The notes: a model not told the origin generated them from the sequence alone. A stretch of 64,000 bases of DNA from Plantibacter sp. ME-Dv--P-122b (GCF_030209375.1 NZ_JARVSC010000002.1:62001-126000), one strand, 5' to 3'. Shown: positions 48,713-57,926, counted from the first letter of the stretch. Made by a program: numbers and translations.

Positions 48713-49398
48713 CCGATCCGAGTGATGCGACGGCAGCGGGGGCGATCACGATCGCGCTGGTCGACGACCAGGCGTTGTTCCGAGGCGGGATCCGCATGCT
48801 CATCGGGTCGCAGCCGGACCTCCGTGTCGTCGGCGAGGCCTCCGACGGGCGTCAAGCGGTCGAGCTGGCCTCACGGACACGTCCCCAGGTCATCCTCATG
48901 GACGTCCGGATGCCGGTCATGGACGGGATCGAGGCGACGAAGACGATCCTCGCGGAGGCGGATGCCCGCGGGAGCGAGCGGCCTCGCATCGTCGTGCTGA
49001 CCACCTTCGACCTCGATGAGGCGGCCGCGACGGCGATCCGAGCGGGAGCGAGCGGGTTCCTGCTCAAGGACGCGGAGCCGGAGTTCCTGCTCGCTGCGAT
49101 CCGCACCGTCCATGCCGGGAACGCGGTCATCGCCGCCTCGGCGACCCGCGAGCTGTTCGAGCACTTCCAGCAGGCGCCGGCCGCTCCGGCCGCACCGCAG
49201 CGGTACGCCGAGCTCACCGCACGCGAGCGCGAGATCTTCCTCCTCGCGGCGCGCGGGCTGAGCAACTCCGAGATCGCCGCCGCCGAGTTCCTCAGCGAGG
49301 CGACCGTGAAGACGCACATCAGCCGGATCTTCGCGAAGCTCGAGGTGCGCGACCGGGTCCAGCTCGTCGTGTTCGCCTTCGAACACGGCTTGGTCTGA
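48709..49398 (+). CDS. LuxR/NarL-family response regulator
   Basis: 229 residues. The receiver domain (about 14-135) has acidic residues VDDQ, phospho-acceptor Asp65 in LMDVRMPVMDG, and the conserved Lys in FLLKDAEPE. The LuxR-type helix-turn-helix (about 165-225) has LTAREREIFLLAARGLSNSE and TVKTHISRIFAKL. Partner of the kinase just upstream. A 19-base motif present at both its own operon and the adjacent ABC operon is its likely target. Confidence 0.93.
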   Translation: MTDPSDATAAGAITIALVDDQALFRGGIRMLIGSQPDLRVVGEASDGRQAVELASRTRPQVILMDVRMPVMDGIEATKTILAEADARGSERPRIVVLTTFDLDEAAATAIRAGASGFLLKDAEPEFLLAAIRTVHAGNAVIAASATRELFEHFQQAPAAPAAPQRYAELTAREREIFLLAARGLSNSEIAAAEFLSEATVKTHISRIFAKLEVRDRVQLVVFAFEHGLV

Positions 49399-49432
49399 CC
49401 GCGGTTCAGCACGCACCCGCGGAGTGATCGAG

Positions 49433-49451
49433 GATCATCCCCCGGATGTAC
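49433..49451 (+). promoter_or_regulatory. Candidate response-regulator site upstream of the ABC exporter
   Basis: GATCATCCCCCGGATGTAC on the plus strand, centred about 66 bases before the presumed transcription start at 49508. It matches the site upstream of the kinase gene in inverted orientation with two mismatches. Confidence 0.55.
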
Positions 49452-49495
49452 CAGGGTCGCTCGTGCGCCCGACGCGCACCCGGCACCTCACTCCG

Positions 49496-49501
49496 TAGCT
49501 T
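49496..49501 (+). promoter_or_regulatory. -10 box of the ABC ATPase gene (leaderless)
   Basis: TAGCTT, six bases (CGGAGT), then ATG. The GGAG in the spacer might also act as a very close Shine-Dalgarno. Confidence 0.45.
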
Positions 49502-49507
49502 CGGAGT

Positions 49508-50266
49508 ATGACCACTTCAGCACAGCCGTCCGTCGTCGCCAGCGTCCATGGACTCCGGAAGAGCTACGGACCCGCCGACAACCAGGTCGTCGCCCTCGAC
49601 GGCGTCGACCTCGAGATCGAGCGGGGCCGGTTCACCGCCATCATGGGCCCGAGCGGTTCGGGCAAGTCGACGCTCATGCACATCATGGCCGGCCTCGATC
49701 AGGCCACCGCGGGGCGGGTGCGCCTCGGCGACCAGGACATCACGGACCTCGACGACGGGCAGCTCACGATCCTCCGTCGGCGTCGTGTCGGATTCGTGTT
49801 CCAGGCGTTCAACCTGGTGCCGACGCTCGACGTCGCGGCCAACATCCGACTGCCCTTCGAACTCGACGCCCGCCGTCCGACCGGTGAGGAGCAGAGCTGG
49901 ATCGACGTGCTCGTGAGCACGCTCGGACTCGCGTCCCGACTCGGCCACCGCCCGCACGAACTCTCGGGCGGACAGCAGCAGCGCGTCGCGATCGCGCGTG
50001 CCCTGGCGACGCGACCCGAGCTGCTCTTCGCGGACGAACCGACCGGTAACCTCGACTCCCGCACCGGGCGGAGCGTCCTGGCCCTGCTGGCTGCGGCCAG
50101 CACCGAATACGGCCAGAGCATCGCGATGGTGACGCACGATCCGATCGCCGCGAGTTACGCGGACCGGATCGTCTTCCTCGCGGACGGCCGGGTGGTCGAG
50201 GACCGACCTCGATCGACCCCGGAGCAGATCTCGGCGCTCATGCTCGGTATGGAGCGTGCGGCATGA
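49508..50266 (+). CDS. MacB/LolD-type ABC transporter ATP-binding protein
   Basis: 252 residues. Walker [11 protein letters not shown]-loop [11 protein letters not shown], signature [15 protein letters not shown], Walker [14 protein letters not shown] and switch His in MVTHDP are all intact. The [10 protein letters not shown] and EPTGNLDS features place it with the MacB/LolD/FtsE group, whose members act with FtsX-like permeases. It overlaps the permease gene by four bases and follows the two-component system, so it is likely an induced exporter or detoxification pump. Confidence 0.93.
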   Translation: MTTSAQPSVVASVHGLRKSYGPADNQVVALDGVDLEIERGRFTAIMGPSGSGKSTLMHIMAGLDQATAGRVRLGDQDITDLDDGQLTILRRRRVGFVFQAFNLVPTLDVAANIRLPFELDARRPTGEEQSWIDVLVSTLGLASRLGHRPHELSGGQQQRVAIARALATRPELLFADEPTGNLDSRTGRSVLALLAAASTEYGQSIAMVTHDPIAASYADRIVFLADGRVVEDRPRSTPEQISALMLGMERAA

Positions 50267-51675
50267 GCCGGACGGATCTCGGGCCCCGGGCCCGCGAGCA
50301 TCGCGCGAGCCTCCTCGTCGCGACGCTCAGTGCCTCGTTCGGCGTCCTGTTGCTCATGGTGACGAGTGTGCTCTCCACGTTCATCCTGGCCGACGACGTC
50401 ACGGGCTCCAGCGGCACCGTCGTGATCATGCTCATCCTCGCGGCCGCCGTGTTCGTCTCCTTGGCGGTGTACGTCGGCGCGATCGTCACGGCGAACACCT
50501 TCGCCACGATCGTCGCCGGGCGCACGAGGACGATAGCGCTGCTCCGCTTGATCGGTTCGACGGCGCGATCGCAGCGTCGCGCCGTCGCGAAGGAGGGTGT
50601 CGTCGTCGGGCTACTCGGCGGGGGAGCCGGGCTGCTCGTCGGGCTCCTCGCGACCTTCGCACTCGTGCGGATCGGGGTCGCGACCGGTGTGCTGCCCGAG
50701 CTGCCGTACGCGATCGTCGAACCGGCCGTGCTCCTGCCGGTCGTCGCGGTCGTCCTGACCACGTGGCTCGCCTCCTGGATCGGCGCGCGACGCGTCCTGA
50801 CGGTCACCCCGATGCAGGCGATCGGGGGATCGCAGGAGTTGAGCCGCGAGGAGGCCACCGCCCGGCCCGCCCGGAACGCGGTCGCGATCGGCCTCTTCGT
50901 GGTCGGTGTCCTGCTCCTGCTCGCGGGCGTCGGCGTCGGCCTCGTGTCGCCGTTCGGCGTGCTCATCGGCATCGTCGGCGGGATCGTCTCCTTCTCCGGC
51001 CTCGTGCTCGGTGCGCACCTCGTGATGCCGTCGGCACTGCGGCTGGTCGGCCGGCTGTTCGGCACCTCCGCGACGGCTCGACTCGCCGCCGAGAACGCCG
51101 TCCGCTACCCGGAGCGGAGTTCCCGCACCACGATCGGTCTGGTGATCGGCGTCACCCTCGTGACGATGTTCGCGGTCGCCGCGGCCAACTTCCAGGAGTT
51201 CGTGCTGAACGCCCAGGCTACGAATCCGGAGGTCTACGAGGGCACGCAGGCCGTGGTCGCGACGACCGTCGGCGTCTTCTCCGCCCTCATCGGGCTGAGC
51301 GCGCTCATCGCCGCGGTCGGGATGGTCAACAACCTCTCGCTCAGCGTCCTGCAACGCACCCGCGAACTCGGACTGCTCCGCGCCCTCGGGTTCTCCGCGG
51401 CACAGATCCGACGCATGATCGTGATCGAAGCGGCGCAGCTGACCATCGCAGCCGTCGTCGTCGGCCTCCTCCTCGGGACGTTCTACGGCTGGGCCGGTGC
51501 CCAGTCGATGCTCGGAGCGATCAACGGCTCGCCCGGGCTGATCTTCCCGGTCATCCCATGGGCCATCGTCGCGGTGATCGTCGTGCTCGCCGCACTCCTG
51601 ACGGCCGCGGCCTCGGTGGCCCCGTCACGTCGGGCGACGCGGATCGCACCCGTCGCGGCACTCGCGGTCGACTGA
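50263..51675 (+). CDS. FtsX-like ABC transporter permease
   Basis: 470 residues. It has two FtsX-type modules, each with helix-loop-helix pairs. Signatures are GRTRTIALLRLIGSTARSQRR in the first and LSVLQRTRELGLLRALGFSA in the second. No long extracellular MacB domain is present, so this resembles the peptide-antibiotic (BceB-like) or lipid-export subgroup in simple form. Cargo unknown. ATG overlaps the ATPase stop (ATGA). The stop is only six bases from the convergent TRIC gene. Confidence 0.9.
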   Translation: MSRTDLGPRAREHRASLLVATLSASFGVLLLMVTSVLSTFILADDVTGSSGTVVIMLILAAAVFVSLAVYVGAIVTANTFATIVAGRTRTIALLRLIGSTARSQRRAVAKEGVVVGLLGGGAGLLVGLLATFALVRIGVATGVLPELPYAIVEPAVLLPVVAVVLTTWLASWIGARRVLTVTPMQAIGGSQELSREEATARPARNAVAIGLFVVGVLLLLAGVGVGLVSPFGVLIGIVGGIVSFSGLVLGAHLVMPSALRLVGRLFGTSATARLAAENAVRYPERSSRTTIGLVIGVTLVTMFAVAAANFQEFVLNAQATNPEVYEGTQAVVATTVGVFSALIGLSALIAAVGMVNNLSLSVLQRTRELGLLRALGFSAAQIRRMIVIEAAQLTIAAVVVGLLLGTFYGWAGAQSMLGAINGSPGLIFPVIPWAIVAVIVVLAALLTAAASVAPSRRATRIAPVAALAVD

Positions 51676-51681
51676 GCCGAC

Positions 51682-52350
51682 TCAGCCGCGCGTCGAGCGG
51701 CGCCAGATCCGCCATCCGCCGATCTGGCGCTGCTCGGGCAACGTCCACCCGAACCGGACGGCCAGGAGGCGGATCACCGCAGTCGACGAGACGCCGACGA
51801 TCGCCGCGATCCCGAGCGGCGCACCGAAGGTCACGGCGAGGACGAGGAGGGCGGTCCCGACCGCCGCCGCCACGGCGTAGAGTGACCCGACGTGCATGAG
51901 GGCGACTGGGACGCCGAGCATGACGTCGCGGAGGACCGATCCGCCGACGGCGGAGACGGTGCCCACGAAGATCGCCGGGATGACCGGCAAACCGGCCGCG
52001 AGTGCCTTGGTGGAGCCGATCGCTCCGAACATGCCGATCGTCAGGGCGTCGAGACCGATGATGACGGGCCCGAGCCTCGTGATGGTGCGCAGGAGGAACA
52101 TCCCGAGCAGCGCGGCTCCCGAGGCGACAGGGAGGTACCAGTTGTTCTGGAGGGACGCCGGCACCTGTCCGAGGAGGATGTCGCGGATGAGACCGCCGCC
52201 GAGTCCGACGACGACGCCGATGATGGCGACACCGAGCCAGTCGAGCTGACGGTCCTGGAATCTGGCCGCGAACATCGCGCCCTGCACGGCGCCGATCGCG
52301 ACCGCGGAGAGGTCGACCCACAGGGGAACGACGAAGAGGACCTCGTTCAC
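51682..52350 (-). CDS. TRIC-type cation channel family protein
   Basis: 222 residues with seven hydrophobic segments in two similar halves, each with the glycine-rich motif [11 protein letters not shown] and [11 protein letters not shown]. This matches the bacterial TRIC (UPF0126, YadS/YicG) family of trimeric cation channels. Partner processes are not known in bacteria. GTG 52350 has TTGGAGAG at good spacing. The C-terminal coding end contains a hairpin that may terminate the convergent ABC transcript. Confidence 0.9.
   Translation of the reverse strand: MNEVLFVVPLWVDLSAVAIGAVQGAMFAARFQDRQLDWLGVAIIGVVVGLGGGLIRDILLGQVPASLQNNWYLPVASGAALLGMFLLRTITRLGPVIIGLDALTIGMFGAIGSTKALAAGLPVIPAIFVGTVSAVGGSVLRDVMLGVPVALMHVGSLYAVAAAVGTALLVLAVTFGAPLGIAAIVGVSSTAVIRLLAVRFGWTLPEQRQIGGWRIWRRSTRG
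51700..51730. terminator. Hairpin inside the TRIC 3' coding region
   Basis: GCGCCAGATC (51700-51709) pairs perfectly with GATCTGGCGC (51721-51730). With only six bases between the convergent stops, this coding-region hairpin is the nearest candidate terminator for the permease transcript. No T-run follows. Confidence 0.4.
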
Positions 52351-52421
52351 GGCTTCATCTCTCCAAGCGCTCCTTCGATCCCCGACGGCGGTTCCCGGGG
52401 CACGTTGTCGGTGCGAGGCGG

Positions 52422-52427
52422 GATAAT
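52422..52427 (+). promoter_or_regulatory. -10 box of recO (leaderless)
   Basis: GATAAT, six bases, then the GTG start codon; no Shine-Dalgarno. Confidence 0.5.
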
Positions 52428-52433
52428 CGATGC

Positions 52434-53171
52434 GTGCCGGTATATCGAGACGAAGTGGTGGTGTTGCGGACCCACAAGCTCGGCGAGGCCGATCGCATCG
52501 TCACCATGCTCTCACGCAGCAGGGGCAAGATCCGGGCGGTCGCGAAGGGTGTCCGCCGCACGGGCTCGAAGTTCGGGTCCCGGCTCGAGCCGTTCATGGT
52601 CGCCGACGTCCAGTTCTACGAGGGCCGCAGTCTCGACACCATCACCCAGGCCGAGTCGCTCGGTTCGTACGGCGCCGAGATCAGCGCCGACTACGGGAGC
52701 TACACGGCCGCGAGCGCGATGGTCGAGACGGCCGATCGCCTGACGGAGTCCGAGGGCTCGCTCCAGCAGTACCTGCTGCTCGTCGGCGCCCTGCGGTCGC
52801 TGTCGAAGCATGAGCACGGTCCGCGGCTCACCCTCGACTCCTATCTGCTCCGGGCGTTCTCGCTCGCCGGTTGGGCACCGAGCTTCGGGGCCTGCTCGAG
52901 GTGCGGCACGGAGGGTGACTACTCGCACGTGGTCGTGCAACTCGGCGGGGTCGTCTGCGACGACTGCGCGCCATCGGGCAGCCCTCGGCTGGACGCCGAC
53001 ACCCTCTCGCTCCTCGGAGCACTGCTCTCCGGCGACTGGGAGTACGCGGAGGCAGCCGCCGAGCAGACGGCTTCACGGGCGAGCGGATTCACCGCCGCCT
53101 ACGCGCAATGGCATCTGGAGCGCGGCCTGCGGTCGCTCGCGCACCTCGAACAGGATCGGAGCCGCGGGTGA
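52434..53171 (+). CDS. recO: DNA repair protein RecO
   Basis: 245 residues. The N-terminal OB fold has [19 protein letters not shown] and [17 protein letters not shown] helical C-terminal domain carries Cys pairs CSRCG and CDDC for zinc. RecO anneals ssDNA and helps RecA load in the RecFOR pathway. GTG 52434 begins [11 protein letters not shown], with a leaderless-type promoter. Its stop overlaps the uppS start. Confidence 0.94.
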   Translation: MPVYRDEVVVLRTHKLGEADRIVTMLSRSRGKIRAVAKGVRRTGSKFGSRLEPFMVADVQFYEGRSLDTITQAESLGSYGAEISADYGSYTAASAMVETADRLTESEGSLQQYLLLVGALRSLSKHEHGPRLTLDSYLLRAFSLAGWAPSFGACSRCGTEGDYSHVVVQLGGVVCDDCAPSGSPRLDADTLSLLGALLSGDWEYAEAAAEQTASRASGFTAAYAQWHLERGLRSLAHLEQDRSRG

Positions 53172-53989
53172 CCCCGAAGCCCTACACCCACCGCGACGCG
53201 GTGCCGTTCAAACCGATCGACTGGACGGGGGAGGTCCCGCCCGAGTTCGCGAAGGGTGAGGTGCCGTCGCACGTCGCGATCGTCATGGACGGCAACGGCC
53301 GGTGGGCGAACCGACGCGGACTCACGCGCGTCGAAGGGCACAAGGCGGGTGAGGCCGCTCTCCTCGACGTCGTGGCGGGTGCTCTGCAACTTGGGATCAA
53401 ACACCTGTCGGTGTACGCGTTCTCGACCGAGAACTGGAAGCGCTCGCCCGATGAGGTCCGCTTCCTCATGGGGTTCAACCGCGAGGTGCTCCATCGGCGG
53501 CGCGATCAACTGAACGAGTGGGGCGTGCGCGTGCGATGGTCCGGGCGTCGGCCTCGGTTGTGGACCTCGGTCATCAAGGAGCTCCAGACGGCGGAGGAGC
53601 TGACGCGCGGCAACGACCGCCTGACGCTCACCATGTGCGTCAACTACGGTGGGCGCAACGAGATCGTCGACGCTGTCCGCAGCATCGCCGACGATGTCGC
53701 CGCTGGCCGCATCAGGCCGTCGGCCGTCTCGGAGCGTCTCGTCCAGAGCCGGCTCTACCTGCCCGACCTGCCGGACGTCGACCTCTTCGTCCGGAGCTCA
53801 GGCGAGCAGCGCACCAGCAACTTCCAGCTGTGGCAGTCGGCCTACGCGGAGATGGTCTTCCTCGACACCCTCTGGCCCGACTTCGGGCGGCGGCAGCTGT
53901 GGGAGGCCGTCGAGCGGTACGCCGGACGCGATCGTCGCTTCGGCGGGGCGCGCGACGTGCCAGACGCCCCGGTGACCTCGGGGGAATGA
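53168..53989 (+). CDS. uppS: Isoprenyl transferase (undecaprenyl/decaprenyl diphosphate synthase, UppS)
   Basis: 273-residue cis-prenyltransferase. The catalytic Asp is in [10 protein letters not shown] (read as IVMDGNGRW), followed by [11 protein letters not shown] and [13 protein letters not shown]. The C-terminal signature is [20 protein letters not shown]-like ([15 protein letters not shown]). It makes the lipid carrier for cell-wall precursors. GTG 53168 overlaps the recO stop (GTGA), and the protein has a 35-residue N-terminal extension typical for Actinobacteria. Confidence 0.94.
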   Translation: MTPKPYTHRDAVPFKPIDWTGEVPPEFAKGEVPSHVAIVMDGNGRWANRRGLTRVEGHKAGEAALLDVVAGALQLGIKHLSVYAFSTENWKRSPDEVRFLMGFNREVLHRRRDQLNEWGVRVRWSGRRPRLWTSVIKELQTAEELTRGNDRLTLTMCVNYGGRNEIVDAVRSIADDVAAGRIRPSAVSERLVQSRLYLPDLPDVDLFVRSSGEQRTSNFQLWQSAYAEMVFLDTLWPDFGRRQLWEAVERYAGRDRRFGGARDVPDAPVTSGE

Positions 53990-54017
53990 CCGGCGGGTGT
54001 CGGTGGTTGGCCCTGAC

Positions 54018-54698
54018 ATGAGCGAACCCATCAAGATCGACATCTGGTCCGACATCGCCTGCCCGTGGTGCTACATCGGCAAGCGCAAGTTCGAGCGGGG
54101 TGCGGCCGAGTTCGCACAGCTCGGCGACGGACGCGAGGTCGAGGTCGAGTACCACTCCTTCGAGCTGGCACCCGACACCCCGGTCGACTTCGACGGCACC
54201 GAGATCGACTTCCTCGTGAAGCACAAGGGCATGCCGGCCGACCAGGTGCAGCAGATGCTCGATCGGGTGACGGGGATCGCCTCGGACGCTGGTCTCGAGT
54301 ACGACTTCGGCATCCTCCAGCACACGAACACGGTGAAGGCGCACGAACTCCTGCACCACGCCAAGGCGGAGGGGAAGCAGCTCGAGATGACCGAGCGCCT
54401 CCTGCGGGCCTACTTCACCGAGGGCCGTCACGTCGGTCGCATCGAGGACCTCGCCGACCTCGCCGTCGAGGTGGGGCTCGACCGGTCCGCCGTGGTCTCG
54501 GCGCTGGAGTCCGGGCAGTACACGCAGGCGGTCCGCGAGGATCAGGCGACGGCTCAGGGATACGGCATCCAGGGCGTCCCGTTCTTCGTGATCGACGGTG
54601 CCTACGGGGTGTCCGGGGCGCAGGAGTCGGCCGCGTTCACGCAGGTCCTCGAGCAGGTCTGGACGGAACGCGCGAGCACCGAGCCGGTGCAGGCGTGA
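54018..54698 (+). CDS. DsbA-family oxidoreductase (FrnE-like)
   Basis: 226-residue thioredoxin-fold protein with the active site CPWC at the N-terminus (IWSDIACPWCYIGKRKFE) and the cis-Pro region GIQGVPFFVIDG. This is the cytosolic 2-hydroxychromene isomerase/FrnE subgroup: no signal peptide is present. It is probably a thiol oxidoreductase. ATG 54018 gives the normal family start; GTG 53997, with GGGGGAA upstream, would add seven residues. It overlaps a very small downstream frame by four bases. Confidence 0.9.
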   Translation: MSEPIKIDIWSDIACPWCYIGKRKFERGAAEFAQLGDGREVEVEYHSFELAPDTPVDFDGTEIDFLVKHKGMPADQVQQMLDRVTGIASDAGLEYDFGILQHTNTVKAHELLHHAKAEGKQLEMTERLLRAYFTEGRHVGRIEDLADLAVEVGLDRSAVVSALESGQYTQAVREDQATAQGYGIQGVPFFVIDGAYGVSGAQESAAFTQVLEQVWTERASTEPVQA

Positions 54699-54844
54699 GC
54701 ACGGAGACTGCCTCCCCGTCGCGGGGCGTCGGCGAGCAGCAGTCCGCGACGGTCCGGCCGGCGCTCCGACTCCTCGGGGGCGAAGCCGTCGTCTGCGAGG
54801 GCGACAGCTGCCTCGTGCTCCCGCCGGAGCCGGCTCAGGACTGA
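54695..54844 (+). CDS. Possible 49-residue small protein coupled to the DsbA-like gene
   Basis: A GTG start overlapping the upstream stop (GTGA) opens a 49-codon frame ending ALRLLGGEAVVCEGDSCLVL plus a short acidic tail. It has two Cys in VCEGDSC. The overlap architecture matches the many coupled genes in this window, and two cysteines next to a thiol oxidoreductase are suggestive. It overlaps the 3' end of the convergent YbaK gene by 10 bases. No family recognised. Confidence 0.45.
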   Translation: MSTETASPSRGVGEQQSATVRPALRLLGGEAVVCEGDSCLVLPPEPAQD

Positions 54845-54858
54845 GGGTCCTCCGGCTC
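54827..54858. terminator. Hairpin at the convergent stops (small protein / YbaK)
   Basis: GAGCCGG (54827-54833) pairs with CCGGCTC (54852-54858) across both stop codons. Confidence 0.4.
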
Positions 54859-55353
54859 GGTGAGGTCCGCGGTGACGGCGCCGATGGCGGTGAGGTATTC
54901 CGCCGCATCGATGAAGGCGCTCCACCCGTGCTCGCCGGCGCCGATCGCGATGCGCCCGCCGCGCTCGAGGATGCGCTCGTCCGCGTAGACCGGGAGCGGA
55001 GCGCTCGCGCCGAGGACGGTGATCGTGCCGCGCTCGTAGCCGGTCGCCTGGAACGCGGTCGCCGCGTCGGGCATGGCCAGCTTGTTCGCACCGAGCAGCG
55101 TGCGGAACGGCGGCCAGGAGATCTTGCGGCCACCAGGCACGAGGGCGAAGAGGTAGTCGCCGCTCCGACGCTTCACGACGATCGTCTTGACGATGTCCGC
55201 AGGCTCGATGCCGAGCAGCTCCGCCGCCTCGTGGAGACTGCGCGCGGGCGGTCGCTCGACCAGCTCCACGTCGAGACCGAGTGCGGCGGCCGCCGCTCGG
55301 ACGCGCTCGCGGCCGGACGGCTGGAGGTCGGCGGGCGGGACGGCGTCTGACAT
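54835..55353 (-). CDS. YbaK/EbsC-family aminoacyl-tRNA deacylase
   Basis: 172 residues of the YbaK/ProX editing-domain family. DIVKTIVVKRRSGDYLFALVPG contains the catalytic Lys region, and GTITVLGASAPLPVYADERIL and the gly-rich IAIGAGEHGWS match the substrate pocket. Such proteins hydrolyse mischarged tRNA (for example Cys- or Ala-tRNA-Pro). ATG 55353 has GAGGAC upstream. A much longer upstream frame lies antisense to dusB and is not coding. Confidence 0.88.
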   Translation of the reverse strand: MSDAVPPADLQPSGRERVRAAAAALGLDVELVERPPARSLHEAAELLGIEPADIVKTIVVKRRSGDYLFALVPGGRKISWPPFRTLLGANKLAMPDAATAFQATGYERGTITVLGASAPLPVYADERILERGGRIAIGAGEHGWSAFIDAAEYLTAIGAVTADLTEPEDPQS

Positions 55354-55401
55354 GAGGTCCTCACTGGGCGCGGGAGCGCGGATCATCTGGGAGAATCGAG
55401 G

Positions 55402-56565
55402 GTGATGTCTCTTCCTACCACGCTCTCGCAGCGCCCGAGCCTCGCGATCGGGCCCATCGTGCTCGACTCGCCGGTCGTGCTCGCCCCCATGGCCGGGATC
55501 ACCAACACGGCGTTCCGTCGACTGTGCCGCGAATACGGCGCCGGACTGTACGTGAGCGAGATGATCACCTCCCGCGCGCTCGTCGAACGCACGCCGGAGA
55601 CCATGCGGCTCATCCAGCACCACGAGAGCGAGACGCTCCGGTCCATCCAGCTCTACGGCGTCGACCCGAAGACGGTCGCCGAGGCCGTCACCATGCTCGT
55701 CGCCGAGGATCGCGCCGACCACATCGACCTCAACTTCGGCTGCCCGGTGCCCAAGGTCACCCGCAAGGGCGGGGGAGCGGCGCTGCCCTGGAAGACCGGG
55801 CTCTTCCGCGACATCGTCGAGGGCGCGGTCCGTGCCGCCGGCGACGTCCCGCTCACGATCAAGATGCGCAAGGGCATCGACTCCGACCACCTCACCTATC
55901 TCGAGGCCGGTCGGATCGCCGAGGGCGCCGGTGTGGCGTCGATCGCGCTGCACGCCAGGACCGCCGCCGAGTTCTACTCCGGCCATGCGGACTGGTCGGC
56001 GATCACCAAGCTCAAGGAGACGGTCACCTCGGTGCCGGTCCTCGGGAACGGCGACATCTGGTCGGGCGAGGACGCGCTCAGGATGGTCGACGAGACCGGG
56101 TGCGACGGCGTCGTCGTGGGCCGCGGTTGCCTCGGTCGCCCCTGGCTCTTCGGCGACCTCAGCTCGGCGTTCGCCGGCGAGGGCGGCAAGGCGGAGCCGT
56201 CCCTCGGCGATGTCGCGGCCGCGTTCCGGCGTCACGCCGAGCTCCTGGCCGAGTTCTTCGAGAGCGAGGAGCGCGGCTGCCGCGACATCCGGAAGCACGT
56301 CGCCTGGTACTTCAAGGGCTATCCGGTCGGTGGAGACCTCCGCGCGAGCCTCGCGACCGTGGAGTCGCTCGACCAGCTCGACGACCTGCTCGCCACGCTC
56401 GACTGGACGGCCCCCTACCCGGGCGCCGCAGCCGAGGGCCAGCGCGGACGCGCCGGTACGCCGAAACGACCGGCGCTGCCGTACGGCTGGCTCGACTCGC
56501 AGTCGCTGGGCGCCGCCGAGCAGACGGAGATCGCGGGCGCGGAACTGGACCACAGTGGCGGATAG
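55402..56565 (+). CDS. dusB: tRNA-dihydrouridine synthase (DusB-like)
   Basis: About 387 residues. The FMN TIM barrel begins with VVLAPMAGITNTAFRRLCRE. The catalytic Cys is in LNFGCPVPKVTRKGGGAAL, and FMN-binding GNGDIWS and VVGRGCLGRPWLF follow. It reduces uridines in the D loop of tRNA. The start is GTG 55402 or the next codon, ATG 55405; GAGAAT (55391-55396) five bases before the GTG may be a leaderless -10, while GAGGG could be a Shine-Dalgarno for the ATG. It precedes dgt. Confidence 0.92.
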   Translation: MMSLPTTLSQRPSLAIGPIVLDSPVVLAPMAGITNTAFRRLCREYGAGLYVSEMITSRALVERTPETMRLIQHHESETLRSIQLYGVDPKTVAEAVTMLVAEDRADHIDLNFGCPVPKVTRKGGGAALPWKTGLFRDIVEGAVRAAGDVPLTIKMRKGIDSDHLTYLEAGRIAEGAGVASIALHARTAAEFYSGHADWSAITKLKETVTSVPVLGNGDIWSGEDALRMVDETGCDGVVVGRGCLGRPWLFGDLSSAFAGEGGKAEPSLGDVAAAFRRHAELLAEFFESEERGCRDIRKHVAWYFKGYPVGGDLRASLATVESLDQLDDLLATLDWTAPYPGAAAEGQRGRAGTPKRPALPYGWLDSQSLGAAEQTEIAGAELDHSGG

Positions 56566-56590
56566 CATCATCGAGCAGGGGAGCGTCTCC

Positions 56591-57838
56591 ATGGACCGGG
56601 ACGGCTACACCCTGCACGACGAAGAACGCTGGATGCCCGAGCACCACTCGACGCGACGCTCCGACTTCGCTCGTGATCGTGCCCGGCTGTTGCACTCCAG
56701 CGCCCTCCGGCGACTCGCCGCCAAGACCCAGGTGCTCAGCCCGACGAGCGGGGTCGACTTCGCCCGGAACCGACTGACGCACTCCCTCGAGGTGGCGCAG
56801 GTCGGTCGCGAGCTGGCGGCCAGCCTCGACCTCGCGCCCGACGTCGTCGACACGGCGTGCCTCGCGCACGACCTCGGTCACCCACCGTTCGGTCACAACG
56901 GCGAACGAGCACTCAACGACTGGTCCGCAGCGATCGGCGGGTTCGAGGGCAACGCCCAGACCCTGCGGATCCTGACGCGCCTCGAATCCAAGGTCTTCGG
57001 TCCCGACGGTGAGCCGTACGGTCTGAACCTCACCCGCGCGAGCCTCGACGCCAGCTGCAAGTATCCGTGGCCGGCGGCGCAGTCGGTGCCGGATCCCGGA
57101 GGCCGGGCCAAGTTCGGGTTCTTCGACGAGGACTCCGCGGCCTTCCGCTGGTTGCGAGCCGGTGCTCCCGAGCGCGTCCGCTGCGTCGAGGCCCAGGTCA
57201 TGGACCTCGCGGACGACATCGCCTACTCGGTCCACGACTTCGAGGACGCCGTCGTCGGGGAGTACATCGACCCGGCGTTCCTGAACGCGCGGGCAGGACA
57301 CGACCGCCTCATCGACACGGCACTGTCCTGGGCAGGCGACGACTTCACCCACGACGACCTCGCCGCCGCCTTCGACCGGCTGCAGTCCTCGCACACCTGG
57401 ATCACCGCCTGGGACGGTTCGCGGCGCGACCTCGGTCGGCTCAAGAACTTCACGAGCCAGATGATCGGCCGGTTCGCCGGTGCGGCGACCGCGGCGACCC
57501 GGGAGGCGTTCCCGCAGGCCAGCCTGGTGCGCTTCGGGGCGGACGTCGTGGTTCCACATGGCATCCAAGCCGAGATCGCGCTCCTCAAGGGGATCGTGGC
57601 CGCGTTCGTGATGTACAGCGACTCCCGCCAGCCGCTGTACGTGCGGCAGCGGGAGATCCTCATCGAGCTGTCGGACGCGGTGTTCGCGCTCGGCGAGTCG
57701 GCCCTCGACGTCGGCTTCGCGGCGGACTGGCGGGCAGCCGGCTCCGACGCGGAACGCCGTCGCGTCGTCGTCGACCAGATCGCGAGCCTGACCGATCAGA
57801 GCGCCCTCTCCTGGCATGAGCGGCACGTCGGCGCCTGA
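56591..57838 (+). CDS. dgt: Deoxyguanosinetriphosphate triphosphohydrolase-like protein
   Basis: 415 residues of the HD-domain dNTPase family. Signature residues: ARLLHSSALRRLAAKTQV, NRLTHSLEVAQ, the HD pair in ACLAHDLGHPPFGHNGE and, later, DDIAYSVHDFEDA. It hydrolyses dNTPs to nucleoside and triphosphate, helping to set dNTP pools. ATG 56591 is preceded by GGGGAG seven bases upstream. GTG 56555, which overlaps dusB, is an alternative that adds 12 residues. The order dusB-dgt-dnaG is common in Actinobacteria. Confidence 0.92.
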   Translation: MDRDGYTLHDEERWMPEHHSTRRSDFARDRARLLHSSALRRLAAKTQVLSPTSGVDFARNRLTHSLEVAQVGRELAASLDLAPDVVDTACLAHDLGHPPFGHNGERALNDWSAAIGGFEGNAQTLRILTRLESKVFGPDGEPYGLNLTRASLDASCKYPWPAAQSVPDPGGRAKFGFFDEDSAAFRWLRAGAPERVRCVEAQVMDLADDIAYSVHDFEDAVVGEYIDPAFLNARAGHDRLIDTALSWAGDDFTHDDLAAAFDRLQSSHTWITAWDGSRRDLGRLKNFTSQMIGRFAGAATAATREAFPQASLVRFGADVVVPHGIQAEIALLKGIVAAFVMYSDSRQPLYVRQREILIELSDAVFALGESALDVGFAADWRAAGSDAERRRVVVDQIASLTDQSALSWHERHVGA

Positions 57839-57914
57839 CGCTCCTCCACACGGGAGCGGGTCTCGGACGCCGCTGCGCGGAGGCCCTCAGGGATGGACGA
57901 TGGACGCACGAGAC

Positions 57915-57920
57915 TAGGAT
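57915..57920 (+). promoter_or_regulatory. -10 box of dnaG (leaderless)
   Basis: TAGGAT, six bases (CGAAGC), then ATG. Upstream, CGCTCC and GGAGCG (57839-57858) form a weak hairpin just after dgt. Confidence 0.55.
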
Positions 57921-57926
57921 CGAAGC

